A stretch of DNA of 64,000 bases from Peribacillus deserti (GCF_016909175.1 NZ_JAFBFI010000008.1:120114-184113), one strand, 5' to 3'; shown: positions 1 to 8,198, counted from the first letter of the stretch. Translations and numbers: made by a program. Notes: a model not told the origin generated them from the letters alone.

Positions 1-142
1 TGAACAGCAAACCGTTGATAAATACCTGGATATTACAGAACTCACAAATGATTCATCGATAAAGGAAGCTTTTCGAAGAGCGGCCGCGGATGAACAGAAT
101 CATGCGGTTTGGTTTTTATATTTTATGTCACAGAACCAATAA
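1..142 (+). CDS. Ferritin-like domain protein, C-terminal fragment
   Basis: The reading frame is open from base 2 to the TAA at 140-142 and enters from outside the window, so only the last 46 residues are visible. They contain an acidic helix ending in AAADEQNHAVWFLYF. This EQNH pattern (Glu-x-x-His) resembles the last metal-binding helix of rubrerythrin/ferritin-like proteins of Bacillus. The family binds a di-iron centre and is linked to oxidative stress or iron handling. A rho-independent terminator follows 8 bp after the stop, so this is the end of its transcription unit. The family call rests on one short motif; the missing N-terminal half could change it. Confidence 0.55.
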   Translation, partial: EQQTVDKYLDITELTNDSSIKEAFRRAAADEQNHAVWFLYFMSQNQ

Positions 143-149
143 GAGCAGT

Positions 150-193
150 AAAACCAGGATGTCCAGATGGAAGGATGACATGCTGGTTTTTTA
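150..193 (+). terminator. Rho-independent terminator
   Basis: An arm reading AAAACCAGGATGTC pairs with GACATGCTGGTTTT (one mismatch) and is followed by a T-run. It ends the upstream ferritin-like gene. Confidence 0.85.
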
Positions 194-255
194 TTGATCA
201 GAGTTTTCATTTGGATTAAAAACAGCTATAGTAAGTAAAAAAGAGGTGAAGAGTT

Positions 256-486
256 GTGTATCTTACTCTAAAAGAAACAGCCGAGTATCTCTCTATGCCA
301 GAAAACTATATCGAGAGTCTGGTGCTTCAAAAGAAGATTCGGGCTGTTTATGACGGAAAGCAGTATCTAATAAATAAGGACCAATTCTCCACACATTTGG
401 AACAAATGGAAAAGTATAAAAGTCTTTTTGCAGAATGGCTGAATGAGCCGATTCCTGAAGATATGGATGTGAAGGATGAGGATTAG
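256..486 (+). CDS. Excisionase-type helix-turn-helix protein, 76 aa
   Basis: This is a small protein of the MerR-like/excisionase (helix_turn_helix_17) class. The N-terminal LTLKETAEYLSMPENYIESL is the helix-turn-helix, followed by a wing-like segment (IRAVYDGKQYLINKDQF) and a short acidic C-terminal tail. The start is GTG at 256, preceded by AAGAGGTGAA at good spacing. It stands alone between a terminator and a 500-bp gap, so the neighbours do not suggest a job. Family members bind DNA as regulators or recombination directionality factors. No integrase lies nearby, so a regulatory or unknown role is more likely than excision. Confidence 0.75.
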   Translation: MYLTLKETAEYLSMPENYIESLVLQKKIRAVYDGKQYLINKDQFSTHLEQMEKYKSLFAEWLNEPIPEDMDVKDED

Positions 487-540
487 AGCTTAAGGCTTTA
501 ATGGTTAATCAAAATGAGTTTTCGTGAGTATACCGCGGTT

Positions 541-786
541 AAGCATATCGGATACATTATATAGAGTAATGGTTAAATATGTTGGGCTCGTAATAAGCAG
601 ATGCCTTAATTTTTAAGCAAAACAGGTCCTTGATAAGCGTATAACTTAATGCTTAAGTATAACGGGCTCATAATAGATAACTTGACGATAAGCATAAAAC
701 CTTAAAACATAAGCATAAAAGTCGGGAATTTGAGCATAAAATCAAAAAACTTAAGCATACATTTCAAAATCTTAAGCATAAGATTC
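541..786. repeat. Array A1: AAGCATAAA motif at 21-bp period
   Basis: AAGCATAAA-like units start at 690, 711, 732, 753 and 774, exactly 21 bp apart. The roughly 11-12 bp between them are A/T-rich but not conserved. More diverged units lie upstream at 541, 594, 615, 634 and 654. The block fills most of the gap between the HTH gene and the SRPBCC gene and has no credible ORF. A second array of the same motif and period is at 55686-55819. Function is unknown; 21 bp is two helical turns, so bound proteins would sit on one face of the DNA. Confidence 0.8.
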
Positions 787-986
787 TGCCTGTTAGAAAA
801 AAGTTATATAAATGGTTCAGATACACCCGAATTTTTGTACCAAATGTATATGGAGAGGTCCATACGAATTATTCTTCAGAGATTACAACAAGAAAACCGG
901 TCATTTCACCTTTTTTAGCACTCCTGTCAGCTAGAAAGCCCATATAGTAGGTACGTATTATAGAAAGAATTAGGAGGAAAATATTC

Positions 987-1445
987 ATGAGTACACAATC
1001 TTTTGTTTATGTAACTTACATAGCTGCTACACCTGAACATGTCTGGCAGGGAATTACGGATGGTGAATTTACAAAGAAATATTTCTTCGGCCGGAAAGTG
1101 GAATCCCATTGGCAGGAAGGCTCTGCTGTCAGATATCTGTTGGAGGACGGGGCACTAGATGTTTCTGGAAAAGTGCTGAAAATTGATCCGGAGCGCCTTC
1201 TTTCTTTTACATGGGAAGGAGAAGGGGATGAAACTCCTCGGGAATTTCCTACTGTAGTTACCTTTGAGTTGAAGCCCATGGAGGGATCGGTTAAATTAAC
1301 GCTCAGACACGATCATTTACAGCCTGGGGATTTTGTACAGGCGGACGATACTTTTGCAGGATTAAACAACGGGTGGCCTGCCATAATCAGCAATCTGAAA
1401 AGCTTGCTTGAAACAGGTAAAACATTGCCGGCTGTAACAGTTTAA
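987..1445 (+). CDS. SRPBCC (AHSA1-like) domain protein, 152 aa
   Basis: The N-terminus (YIAATPEHVWQGITDGEFTKKYFFG) and the C-terminal pattern (LTLRHDHLQ...GWPAIISNLKSLLETG) are typical of AHSA1/START-like proteins, which form a helix-grip fold around a hydrophobic pocket. The whole domain is present at the usual length. The ATG has the site TAGGAGGAAAAT at 971-982 just upstream. In many Bacillus genomes such genes pair with an ArsR regulator, but none is adjacent here. The ligand and biochemical role are not known. Confidence 0.85.
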   Translation: MSTQSFVYVTYIAATPEHVWQGITDGEFTKKYFFGRKVESHWQEGSAVRYLLEDGALDVSGKVLKIDPERLLSFTWEGEGDETPREFPTVVTFELKPMEGSVKLTLRHDHLQPGDFVQADDTFAGLNNGWPAIISNLKSLLETGKTLPAVTV

Positions 1446-1477
1446 CTTGAACAATTAACTAAATTATCAAAAAATAT

Positions 1478-1506
1478 TTGACATCCTATCTAATCCTCTC
1501 TATAAT
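1478..1506 (+). promoter_or_regulatory. Sigma-A promoter of the Phe T-box leader
   Basis: TTGACA at 1478-1483 and TATAAT at 1501-1506 are perfect hexamers separated by 17 bp, just upstream of the T-box leader. Confidence 0.9.
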
Positions 1507-1534
1507 CAAGAAATACCTTTTAATTATTCTAAAA

Positions 1535-1796
1535 AAATATTAATATAGCGTTGATAGGAACACCTAGTAGTTTTAATTTTCACTGTTATAGAGAGCCGGA
1601 GGCTGCTTAAAGCGGCGTGGTGGAAGCCGGTACATATATTAAAACGAATTTCACTCCTGGAGCTTCTTCTCTTGAATAGGATAGAGAAGACGGATTAAAC
1701 CGTTATAACAATCAAGAGGTAAACTTTGTTTACAACTAGGGTGGTACCGCGATTATTCGTCCCTGCTGATTTTTTCAGCAGGGATTTTATTTTTTT
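1535..1796 (+). promoter_or_regulatory. T-box leader, probable Phe (TTC) specifier
   Basis: The T-box core AGGGTGGTACCGCG is at 1738-1751 and a strong terminator with arms CCCTGCTGA/TCAGCAGGG and a T-run is at 1763-1796. Stem I includes AGAGAGCCGGAGGCTGC and ends with the segment preceding ACTCCTGGAGC. The triplet directly before ACTCC is TTC, the phenylalanine codon, followed by the usual A. The TGGT in the T-box bulge would pair with an ACCA tRNA end, which suits tRNA-Phe. Uncharged tRNA-Phe should favour the antiterminator and switch on the permease downstream. The specifier was read by motif position, not by folding. Confidence 0.9.
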
Positions 1797-1892
1797 AGCA
1801 ATAATTGGCTTCACTATTATGTGCAATCTTAGAAAAGGCATAAGCAAATAAAAACTACAATTATGTAGATTCATGGAATAGGGTGGTGTCAC

Positions 1893-3227
1893 ATGCAAAG
1901 TGATAAGTTACAAAAACAGCTGCTAGCACGTCATGTTCGAATGATTGCGATGGGCGGAATGATAGGAACAGGAATATTCAAAGGAAGTGCTGATACGGTC
2001 GGATTGGCGGGGCCGGGAGTTATATTTTCCTATTTATTTGCTGGAGTGTTGCTATTAATTGTAATGGCAGCACTGGCTGAAATGGCCATTGTTTATCCCG
2101 GGCAGAATATGAACCAATTAATTGGAAGAGCTCTCGGGGACAAAGTTTCATTTGTAACTGGCTGGCTGTATGTTATTTTATGGCTTGTTGTCTGTGTGAT
2201 AGAAGTAATAGCAGCGGGAAGCTTCCTTCAGTATTGGTTCACGGATACACCTCTCTGGGCGCTCAGCTTGATTTGTGCACTGGGAATCATTTTGCTGAAT
2301 AGCTTTAGTGTTAAGTATTACGGGGAAATTGAGTACTGGTTTGCAGGCTTAAAGATCTTTGTCATTATCGCGTTTATCCTATTGGGTGCTGCTATTTTAT
2401 TGGGTGTGATTCCAAGTTCGGGAGAAACGCCGTACTTTGAAAATTATACGGATTTTGTTCCGAATGGCTGGGGAGCTGTTTTTTCTACCTTGCTGATTGT
2501 TATGTTCTCATACGGAGGTTCCGAGCTGATTGGACTTACGATTACCGAAATGAAAGATGCAGAGAAATCACTGCCTGGAATTGTAAAGGGAGTTATGTTC
2601 CGCGTTATCTTATTCTACACTCTTCCCATTCTAATCATTTGCGGATTAATTCCATGGGATCAAATAGACCAAAGCGGAAGTCCATTTGTTCAGGTGTTTA
2701 AAACAGCCGGACTCGAAAGCGCTTCTCATGTTGTGAACTTTATTCTGATTACAGCTGTCCTGTCTGCAGCTAATTCGGGGATATATGGAAGCACGAGAAT
2801 GATGCATTCTCTCTCGGCATCAGGCGCAGCCCCAAAAAGTTTGAGCTTTGTTTCTAAAAAAGGGGTGCCTATTGTAGGGCTGATGATCAGTGCAGTCGTA
2901 CTGCTTGCGGGATCATATATTGCTTATTTAGAGCCTGATAAGGTGTTTGGATATCTGATGGCTATCCCGGGATTTGCTGTTTCATTTATTTGGATCAGCA
3001 TTTGTATAGCGCAGTTAAGGCTTCGGAGGACGTATAAAAAGGAGCCATTCTTTAAAATATGGGGATTCCCATATGTGACTCTTTTCGCGGTTATTGGCTT
3101 GGGAGTAAGTTTTATCGCTTTACTTCAAAGCGAAGCTAATCGTTTAAGCTCCACAGTCTGTATTGGAATTGTGGCGATTCTGATTATTTTATCCTTTTTT
3201 ACAAAAGCGGCTAAGAAGAACAATTAG
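1893..3227 (+). CDS. APC-family amino acid permease, T-box controlled
   Basis: The protein has 444 residues with about 12 hydrophobic segments and the N-terminal signature HVRMIAMGGMIGTGIFKGSA of the AAT/APC group. Such permeases import amino acids by proton symport. The ATG at 1893 follows GGGTGGTG at the right spacing. It is the only gene behind the T-box leader, whose specifier reads as a Phe codon, so uptake of phenylalanine or a related aromatic amino acid is the best guess. A terminator at 3232-3271 closes the unit. Length and topology look complete. Substrate assignment is inference from the leader alone. Confidence 0.88.
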   Translation: MQSDKLQKQLLARHVRMIAMGGMIGTGIFKGSADTVGLAGPGVIFSYLFAGVLLLIVMAALAEMAIVYPGQNMNQLIGRALGDKVSFVTGWLYVILWLVVCVIEVIAAGSFLQYWFTDTPLWALSLICALGIILLNSFSVKYYGEIEYWFAGLKIFVIIAFILLGAAILLGVIPSSGETPYFENYTDFVPNGWGAVFSTLLIVMFSYGGSELIGLTITEMKDAEKSLPGIVKGVMFRVILFYTLPILIICGLIPWDQIDQSGSPFVQVFKTAGLESASHVVNFILITAVLSAANSGIYGSTRMMHSLSASGAAPKSLSFVSKKGVPIVGLMISAVVLLAGSYIAYLEPDKVFGYLMAIPGFAVSFIWISICIAQLRLRRTYKKEPFFKIWGFPYVTLFAVIGLGVSFIALLQSEANRLSSTVCIGIVAILIILSFFTKAAKKNN

Positions 3228-3231
3228 ATGA

Positions 3232-3271
3232 AATAAGAGGGACCCTTGTGCGGGTCTCCTCTTATTTTTTT
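3232..3271 (+). terminator. Rho-independent terminator after permease
   Basis: The arms AATAAGAGGGACCC and GGGTCTCCTCTTATT (one unpaired base) are followed by a T-run. Confidence 0.9.
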
Positions 3272-3422
3272 GACCGCATAAAATGTAAAAAAATTCTTCG
3301 AACAAACTAAAATTGCCAGGGGAATTCCGCTAAGATGGAATTGATTAAAGCAATTGTTTATCCCGGAAAATCAAACCAAAAACAGCAGCCTGTGCGGCTG
3401 CCGTTTTAAATGGACTTCTATA

Positions 3423-3601
3423 TTATTTCTGACTTTTCCAATCTCTAGACAGCATACTGTATGTCACAAGATCTTCATAGTGGTCATACAGCCACTGCCC
3501 CCTCGAGCTTGATTCCTTCTTGCATAAAGCCTAATCGTTCCGGAATAGCTTTGCTTTTTGTGTTGCTTGCGGCACATGGTATTTCTGCCCTGTGTACATC
3601 A
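3423..3601 (-). pseudogene. Decayed RimJ/RimL-type GNAT acetyltransferase
   Basis: The reverse strand encodes [20 protein letters not shown] followed by [14 protein letters not shown], the C-terminal half of ribosomal-protein-type N-acetyltransferases (the usual form is CAxxNxKSxxIPERLGF). The frame then breaks in a run of five Gs near 3502. One base fewer would restore [22 protein letters not shown] to the TAA at 3423-3425. The 5' half is missing and the brnQ stop lies only 12 bp away. It is therefore a truncated, frameshifted remnant with no function expected. A G-tetraloop-like hairpin at 3383-3405 (AGCAGCC/GGCTGC) could be its old terminator. Confidence 0.85.
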
Positions 3602-3612
3602 AGTCCCTCATT

Positions 3613-4950
3613 TTAAGAAACTTTTATTCTTTTTTCCTGGAGCTGTTCTTTGCCAGAAGAGTTACCGCCAAGCTTATCGAGTGCTAATCCAGCAAGGGCC
3701 CCAAGAAAGGCCGGTAGAATCCATTGAAGTCCGCTGGCTGAAAGCGGAAGGAAGTTTCTCAGAGTTTGGACAGGGCCTAATTCTAAGCCAAAAACGGTTA
3801 ACCCATCAATTAAGGCAAACACTCCGGTACATATGACGGTGCATGCATATACTTTCCGAGAATCGTTAAAGAATCGGCTAAAGAAAGTCAGAGTGATCAA
3901 TACGATTGTCAGAGGATAAGCCATAACCAGGAAAGGCACAGAAATTTTTAATATCTGATTCAGCCCTAAGTTAGATAGTGTAAATCCTACCAATGTTACC
4001 GCTAATACAACTAATTGATAGCTGACTTTAGGCAGCAGTCTGGAGAAATATTGGCCGCAGGCAGCAGTCAGGCCCACTACCGTTGTAAAACATGCAAGTG
4101 TAAAAATAACTCCGAGCAATGCCGTTCCATTGCTTCCTAAGAGAAGGACAGAAGCAGCTGAAAGGAGCTCTGTACCATTGGAGGAATCTCCGGCAGGCAT
4201 ACGGGCACCCATTAGCCCGAGGGATACATATACAAGTGCAAGCAGGGCCCCTGCAATTACGGCAGCCTTTAACGTATAGCTGGTTAATTGTCTTCTATCA
4301 CTGATGCCTTTTTGGCTGATGGCTGTCAAAATAACAATTCCAAATGCTAAAGAGGCCAGGGCATCCATCGTGTTGTACCCTTCAAGGAAGCCTTTGAAAA
4401 ATGCTCCAGAGGCGTACGCCTTAGATGGGGCCTGCAAGGGTGAATCTAGTTTAAGAAGACCAGTCACACATAACACAACCATGGATAGTAGAAGGATTGG
4501 CGTAATCCAGCGGCCCATATATTTTTCCATTGAAGAAGGGTTTAAGCTGACTACATAAACAAGTCCAAAGAAAATGAGTGTAAATAAAAATAATGAAAAG
4601 CCTGAGGCCGAACTTCCCAAAAACGGTTTAAGACCCATTTCGTATGCCACATTCGCATTTCTTGGTATAGCTAAGAATGGTCCAATGCTTAAGTAAACGA
4701 TCACCATAAAGGCAGTGCCAAACATAGGATGCACTCTGTTCCCGATTGTTTGTGCCCCTCCTTTAACCAGGGAAACAGCTAACAATACGGCAAATGGAAG
4801 TCCGACGCCTGTTAAAATAAATCCTGCAATTGCCGGCCAGAAGGATGTACCTGCTTCAGCCCCTAAGAAAGGGGGGAAGATAAGGTTCCCGGCACCAAAA
4901 AACATAGAAAATAGCATAAGTCCAATAAATAATGTGTCTCTCTTTTTCAT
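3613..4950 (-). CDS. brnQ: Branched-chain amino acid carrier BrnQ
   Basis: The 445-residue LIVCS-family carrier imports Leu, Ile and Val with sodium or protons. The N-terminus (DTLFIGLMLFSMFFGAGNLI) with the following PPFLGAEAG is a strong signature, and about 12 membrane segments are visible at the family's usual length. ATG at 4950 follows AAAGGAGAG. An Ile-specifier T-box sits directly upstream on the same strand, which agrees with an isoleucine transporter. It converges on the Phe-type T-box permease, so two T-box-controlled amino acid transporters are neighbours. Confidence 0.95.
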   Translation of the reverse strand: MKKRDTLFIGLMLFSMFFGAGNLIFPPFLGAEAGTSFWPAIAGFILTGVGLPFAVLLAVSLVKGGAQTIGNRVHPMFGTAFMVIVYLSIGPFLAIPRNANVAYEMGLKPFLGSSASGFSLFLFTLIFFGLVYVVSLNPSSMEKYMGRWITPILLLSMVVLCVTGLLKLDSPLQAPSKAYASGAFFKGFLEGYNTMDALASLAFGIVILTAISQKGISDRRQLTSYTLKAAVIAGALLALVYVSLGLMGARMPAGDSSNGTELLSAASVLLLGSNGTALLGVIFTLACFTTVVGLTAACGQYFSRLLPKVSYQLVVLAVTLVGFTLSNLGLNQILKISVPFLVMAYPLTIVLITLTFFSRFFNDSRKVYACTVICTGVFALIDGLTVFGLELGPVQTLRNFLPLSASGLQWILPAFLGALAGLALDKLGGNSSGKEQLQEKRIKVS

Positions 4951-4980
4951 CGTAAACTCTCCTTTGCTGTCTATAAAAAT

Positions 4981-5270
4981 AAAAAAACCCGCCCCTGTTA
5001 AACAGGGACGAGTTTATCGCTCGCGTTACCACCCTAATTCTGCAATAAAAAAGAATGCAGCACTCAGTCAACGTACTATCATACGTGTTCCATGGTAACG
5101 GAGGAAAAACCGTCAAAGCTTACTAGCTTCAGCTTTGCATCTCGGAGATGATCTTCGGATAAGAACTGAACATCGGCTTTCACCAAGTCGCTTTGTATAC
5201 AAAAGCAACAGCGCCGATTCTCTGGGGAACAGGATACTCATCTTACTCTTCTCTTCATTGATTTTAATAT
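4981..5270 (-). promoter_or_regulatory. T-box leader, probable Ile (ATC) specifier
   Basis: On the reverse strand the T-box core AGGGTGGTAACGCG occupies about 5021-5034. The terminator arms CTCGTCCCTG/CAGGGGCGGG with a T-run lie at 4981-5015. The segment CCGAAG-ATC-ATCTCCGAG places the isoleucine codon ATC at 5150-5152 in the specifier position. This suits the downstream brnQ. The rest of stem I, including AATCGGCGCTGTTGC, lies toward 5220. Confidence 0.9.
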
Positions 5271-5277
5271 GTAATAT

Positions 5278-5306
5278 AATTTATCAGTGAACAAATAAAT
5301 TGTCAA
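5278..5306 (-). promoter_or_regulatory. Candidate promoter of brnQ T-box leader
   Basis: On the reverse strand TTGACA (5306-5301) is followed after 17 bp by TAAATT (5283-5278). The -35 is perfect and the -10 matches at four of six positions. Confidence 0.65.
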
Positions 5307-5345
5307 TCTTTTTAGACGATTCTATTTATTTATAAATTTTGGCAG

Positions 5346-5374
5346 AAAAAAGAGGCCTGAAATCGGCCTCTTCT
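5346..5374 (-). terminator. Terminator after SASP gene
   Basis: On the reverse strand the arms AGAGGCCGAT/TCAGGCCTCTT are followed by a T-run. Confidence 0.85.
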
Positions 5375-5378
5375 TCGG

Positions 5379-5573
5379 TCACTGTCCTTGCTGCTGGGCT
5401 AACTGCTGCTGCGCATAAGCAATCATACGCTTAGTCATTTCTCCGCCGACAGAACCGTTTGCACGTGCGGTCGTTTCTGCACCAAGCTGAACTCCAAACT
5501 CATTCGCAATTTCTTGCTTCATCTGATCTAGGGCATTACCTGCACCAGGAACCAAAAGTTTGTTTCTCGACAA
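5379..5573 (-). CDS. Alpha/beta-type small acid-soluble spore protein
   Basis: This 64-residue protein has the two hallmark segments of alpha/beta SASPs: [19 protein letters not shown], with the GPR-protease cleavage region, and [16 protein letters not shown]. These proteins coat and protect DNA in the dormant spore and are degraded at germination. The start is TTG at 5573 with GGGAGTGATG upstream. A small inverted repeat (GAGCAT/ATGCTC, 5599-5616) lies before the gene. Expression in the forespore under sigma-G is expected from the family, but I did not find a convincing sigma-G promoter. The gene is strong evidence for an endospore former. Confidence 0.96.
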   Translation of the reverse strand: MSRNKLLVPGAGNALDQMKQEIANEFGVQLGAETTARANGSVGGEMTKRMIAYAQQQLAQQQGQ

Positions 5574-5670
5574 GATACATCACTCCCGACGATAAATTGA
5601 GCATACCATCATGCTCACTATTATGGTAACCGATTTACGGTCAGAGAATTCATAAAGCCTATACATACAT

Positions 5671-5949
5671 TTAATAATCCGTTACGTCTCCTACATCCTC
5701 TGCTGGAGCCGCATCAACTGCAATTTGATAGGCTGCTAAAATATTGTCGCGTTCTTCTGGATCGTCAATATTCGTGATGTACTGCTCGCCGTCTTCCTCT
5801 TCTACAGCAACAAGGATGGTATCATCTCCAGAAGTCAATAAAGCATAGGACTGATCCTCCATATCAAATAGTGCTTCTATCGCATACTGCTGTTCTACAC
5901 CGTCTTCATCTTCAATGGTTACAAAATCTCTCATTTCAGGATGTTCCAC
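5671..5949 (-). CDS. DUF1292 (YrzB-like) acidic protein
   Basis: The protein is small and acidic with the DUF1292 core (FVTIEDEDGVEQQYAIEALF ... YALLTSGDD). The best start is GTG at 5949, giving MEHPEMRDF, because GGAGGTGACG lies seven bases upstream; the longer frame to 5964 would begin inside this ribosome site. The first residues resemble YrzB of B. subtilis. The C-terminal extension DAAPAEDVGDVTDY is rich in Asp. Function is unknown in the family. It stands alone here, apart from the yrrK/yrzL context seen in some relatives. Confidence 0.85.
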   Translation of the reverse strand: MEHPEMRDFVTIEDEDGVEQQYAIEALFDMEDQSYALLTSGDDTILVAVEEEDGEQYITNIDDPEERDNILAAYQIAVDAAPAEDVGDVTDY

Positions 5950-6080
5950 AAACGTCACCTCCACTTTTCATTATTACTTTTTCCAATTGACGAAGAATTA
6001 TGATGTAGTAAGAAAAACATAAGGGGGAGAGGAATACAAGTTGGGAGAGTGGGGGAGTATGGTCTTAAAAGTATGCTATC

Positions 6081-6171
6081 TCTGCTTCAAAATCAGGGTC
6101 TCTGCGCGAATAATTTCATATCAGAGCGAAATGTTCAGACCTCTGCGCGAAAAACTAAAATTCTGCGCGAA
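6081..6171. repeat. Array B1: TCTGCGCGAA motif at 20-21 bp period
   Basis: Units start at 6081 (TCTGCTTCAA), 6101 (TCTGCGCGAA), 6121 (TCAGAGCGAA), 6142 and 6162 (both TCTGCGCGAA). The spacings are 20, 20, 21 and 20 bp, with non-conserved DNA between. The ORF that runs through it is not credible as a gene. Related arrays lie at 26286-26390 and 32707-32790. Confidence 0.8.
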
Positions 6172-6203
6172 CTTCAGATTCCTCCGATTGTGCCTGTTTT
6201 ATT

Positions 6204-6520
6204 TCACTCGGAGCAAGCAGGATAGTGATTCACTATTAGTTTCGCTCAAATAATACCGCTTTTTCCCTCACCAGCAGGTGATTTTCACTCACCGACTGCA
6301 GGTTACCGGTCGCTACTGTTACCGCTTTAAAATATTCTGGCCGAGATTTCGGGTCGTAAAAGTGCAAATTCGCCAAAGCCATTCTATCGCTTACGAACAG
6401 GCAATTTCCGCTCAAGCCCAGCTGGTTTCCGCTCGGAGTATTGCATTAACGTTCATAATTACTTCCGGTTAAGATCTCTGGTAATTACAATCGCTCCCGA
6501 ACAGGCACTTTTCACTTACG
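6204..6520. repeat. Array C1: TCRCTC motif, mostly 21-bp period
   Basis: TC[A/G/C]CT[C/T]-like units occur at 6204, 6230, 6242, 6264, 6285, 6310, 6322, 6387, 6408, 6429, 6491 and 6512. Four intervals (6264-6285, 6387-6408, 6408-6429, 6491-6512) are exactly 21 bp. Several units are followed by an ACAGG/GCAGG tail ahead of the next one. The array lies directly after array B1 between the DUF1292 gene and the sensor kinase, and ends at the kinase terminator. Together B1 and C1 fill this 600-bp gap. Confidence 0.65.
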
Positions 6521-6525
6521 GACAG

Positions 6526-6556
6526 CAAAAAAGCCGTACCTCATAAGTATGGCTTT
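6526..6556 (-). terminator. Terminator after sensor kinase
   Basis: On the reverse strand the arms AAGCCATACTTATGAGGTACGG CTT form a hairpin (AAGCCATAC/GTACGGCTT) followed by a T-run. Confidence 0.85.
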
Positions 6557-6563
6557 CGTATAT

Positions 6564-8198
6564 TTATTTAACATCTACGGGCAGGGTGATCTTAACTTCA
6601 GTACCTTTGCTGACTTCACTATTAAATTCCACTTTTCCGCGGTGGGCGTGGATGATCCGGTAAGTGACTGTCAATCCTAAGCCGGTTCCTTTTTCTTTGG
6701 AGGAATAAAATGGCTCTCCCAGGTTCTTTATTCTATCTTTTTCAATACCGCACCCGTCATCTTTCATGATAATGGAAACCTCGTCCATTTCTGCTTGGAC
6801 ACTAATTAGGACCTTCTGTGAGGATGCTTCAATAGAGTTTTTTATAATATTGATAAATACCTGTTTTAACTGATTAGCATCACATGAAATTAAAGGTATT
6901 TCATTTTTAAAGTCTATAACAATTTGGGCACCGTCATAGTTGGCCTGCGGCTCCAGCAATGCCTTCACATCGGACAGGAGCTGCACCAGATTTTGCTTTT
7001 TGAACTCCTTTTCCTGGGGTTTTGCGAGGACAAGCAGTTCGCTGACAATCTGGTTAATGCGGTCAAGTTCATTCAGCATGATGCTGTAGTAAGTCTGATA
7101 GGTCGGTTCGCTGTCTTTTAACAATTGAACAAACCCCTTTAGAGAGGTGAGAGGATTTCTGACTTCATGCGCTACGCTTGCTGCCAGTTCTCCTACTACG
7201 GAAAGCTTTTCCGTTTTTCTAAGGCGTTCTGCTGTTTCCCGGATCAAAGTGACATCCTTTGCATAACCAATAATCCCTGTTATTTCACCATCGATCAGCA
7301 TAGGTACCAGGGTGCAATAGAGAAGAACCGTTTTGCCGCTTGTTGTAACAAAAGGAATGTCTCCAGTATTCATACCTTCCTTCTTCTTAAGCACATAGGC
7401 AAAAGAATGACGAAGCCTTTTTTCATCCTGCTCAGTGCCTGAAATAACCTGATTAATGGATTTTCCAATTAATTCACCTTGAGACAGTCCGATAATGTTT
7501 TCGAATTGAGGGTTAATATTTGTGATAATGTTGTTTAGGTTAATCATGAAAACAGGATCAGGATTGAATTCAAAGAGTGACCTGTATTGCTGCTGGCTGT
7601 CTGACAGCTTTTTTTCGGCATTCACTCTTTCTGTTATATCCCGGCCAATGACAACGAGTGCTTTGCGGGAGCCGTCTGTATTAAACAGAGGTACCTTTAT
7701 GGTGTCAAAGGTTTTCTGTTTTCCATTGGGCAGAGGGATGATCTCTTCGCATCTCGTGATTTCTTTTTCAATCCATGTTTCCTCGTCAGATACCTCACAA
7801 TATCTAAGGGCTTCGTTATAGAAATCCGTGTATTCAGCTAACTCAGAGTCTTTCAGCCCTTTATAATTTACATTTTCCAGCTGAAATAGCTTAAGGCCGA
7901 ATGTATTAGCCTGGATCCATCTTCCTTCTCCATCCTTAAAGTTCACAAAATCAACCATCGAATTAATGAGAGTAGAAAGCCGCTGTTCCTCTTCTTTAAG
8001 CTCTGAAAATTTTTCATTTTTCGAAAGAAGAATGTAAATCAGTGCGCCTGTAATAAAAATAAATAATAGGCCTTTTGCTTTTTGAATCCACGTAAGCACG
8101 GATTTATCGGTTATATAATAATCGATTAAAAAATCTGTTGTAAACAACCATATAATACTGCAGAGTAAATAGATTAGTAATACCTTTTGTTTAGACAT
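6564..8198 (-). CDS. PAS sensor histidine kinase (sporulation-kinase type)
   Basis: Two membrane helices (about residues 3-25 and 37-58) are followed by two PAS domains (about 70-200 and 205-325). Then comes a HisKA domain with the phospho-acceptor in SVAHEVRNPLTSLKGF and an ATPase domain with N box (INIIKNSIEAS), G1 (DDGCGIE) and G2 (GTGLGL). All catalytic boxes are present. The chosen start at 8198 (MSKQKV) follows AAGGAG with six bases of spacing; the frame could begin five codons earlier. No response regulator is adjacent. It is therefore an orphan kinase of the KinA-E layout, which would feed the Spo0F phosphorelay, but that partner is an inference. Confidence 0.9.
   Translation of the reverse strand: MSKQKVLLIYLLCSIIWLFTTDFLIDYYITDKSVLTWIQKAKGLLFIFITGALIYILLSKNEKFSELKEEEQRLSTLINSMVDFVNFKDGEGRWIQANTFGLKLFQLENVNYKGLKDSELAEYTDFYNEALRYCEVSDEETWIEKEITRCEEIIPLPNGKQKTFDTIKVPLFNTDGSRKALVVIGRDITERVNAEKKLSDSQQQYRSLFEFNPDPVFMINLNNIITNINPQFENIIGLSQGELIGKSINQVISGTEQDEKRLRHSFAYVLKKKEGMNTGDIPFVTTSGKTVLLYCTLVPMLIDGEITGIIGYAKDVTLIRETAERLRKTEKLSVVGELAASVAHEVRNPLTSLKGFVQLLKDSEPTYQTYYSIMLNELDRINQIVSELLVLAKPQEKEFKKQNLVQLLSDVKALLEPQANYDGAQIVIDFKNEIPLISCDANQLKQVFINIIKNSIEASSQKVLISVQAEMDEVSIIMKDDGCGIEKDRIKNLGEPFYSSKEKGTGLGLTVTYRIIHAHRGKVEFNSEVSKGTEVKITLPVDVK

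Noticed and set aside
730..918. 62-codon ORF in array A1
   Set aside because: It runs through the AAGCATAAA array, has no ribosome site and no recognisable protein features.
4715..5098. 127-codon ORF opposite brnQ
   Set aside because: It lies on the complement of brnQ and its T-box and is a shadow frame.
6041..6472. Two ORFs in arrays B1 and C1
   Set aside because: Their codons follow the 20-21 bp repeats, the period is not a multiple of three throughout, and no start signals exist.
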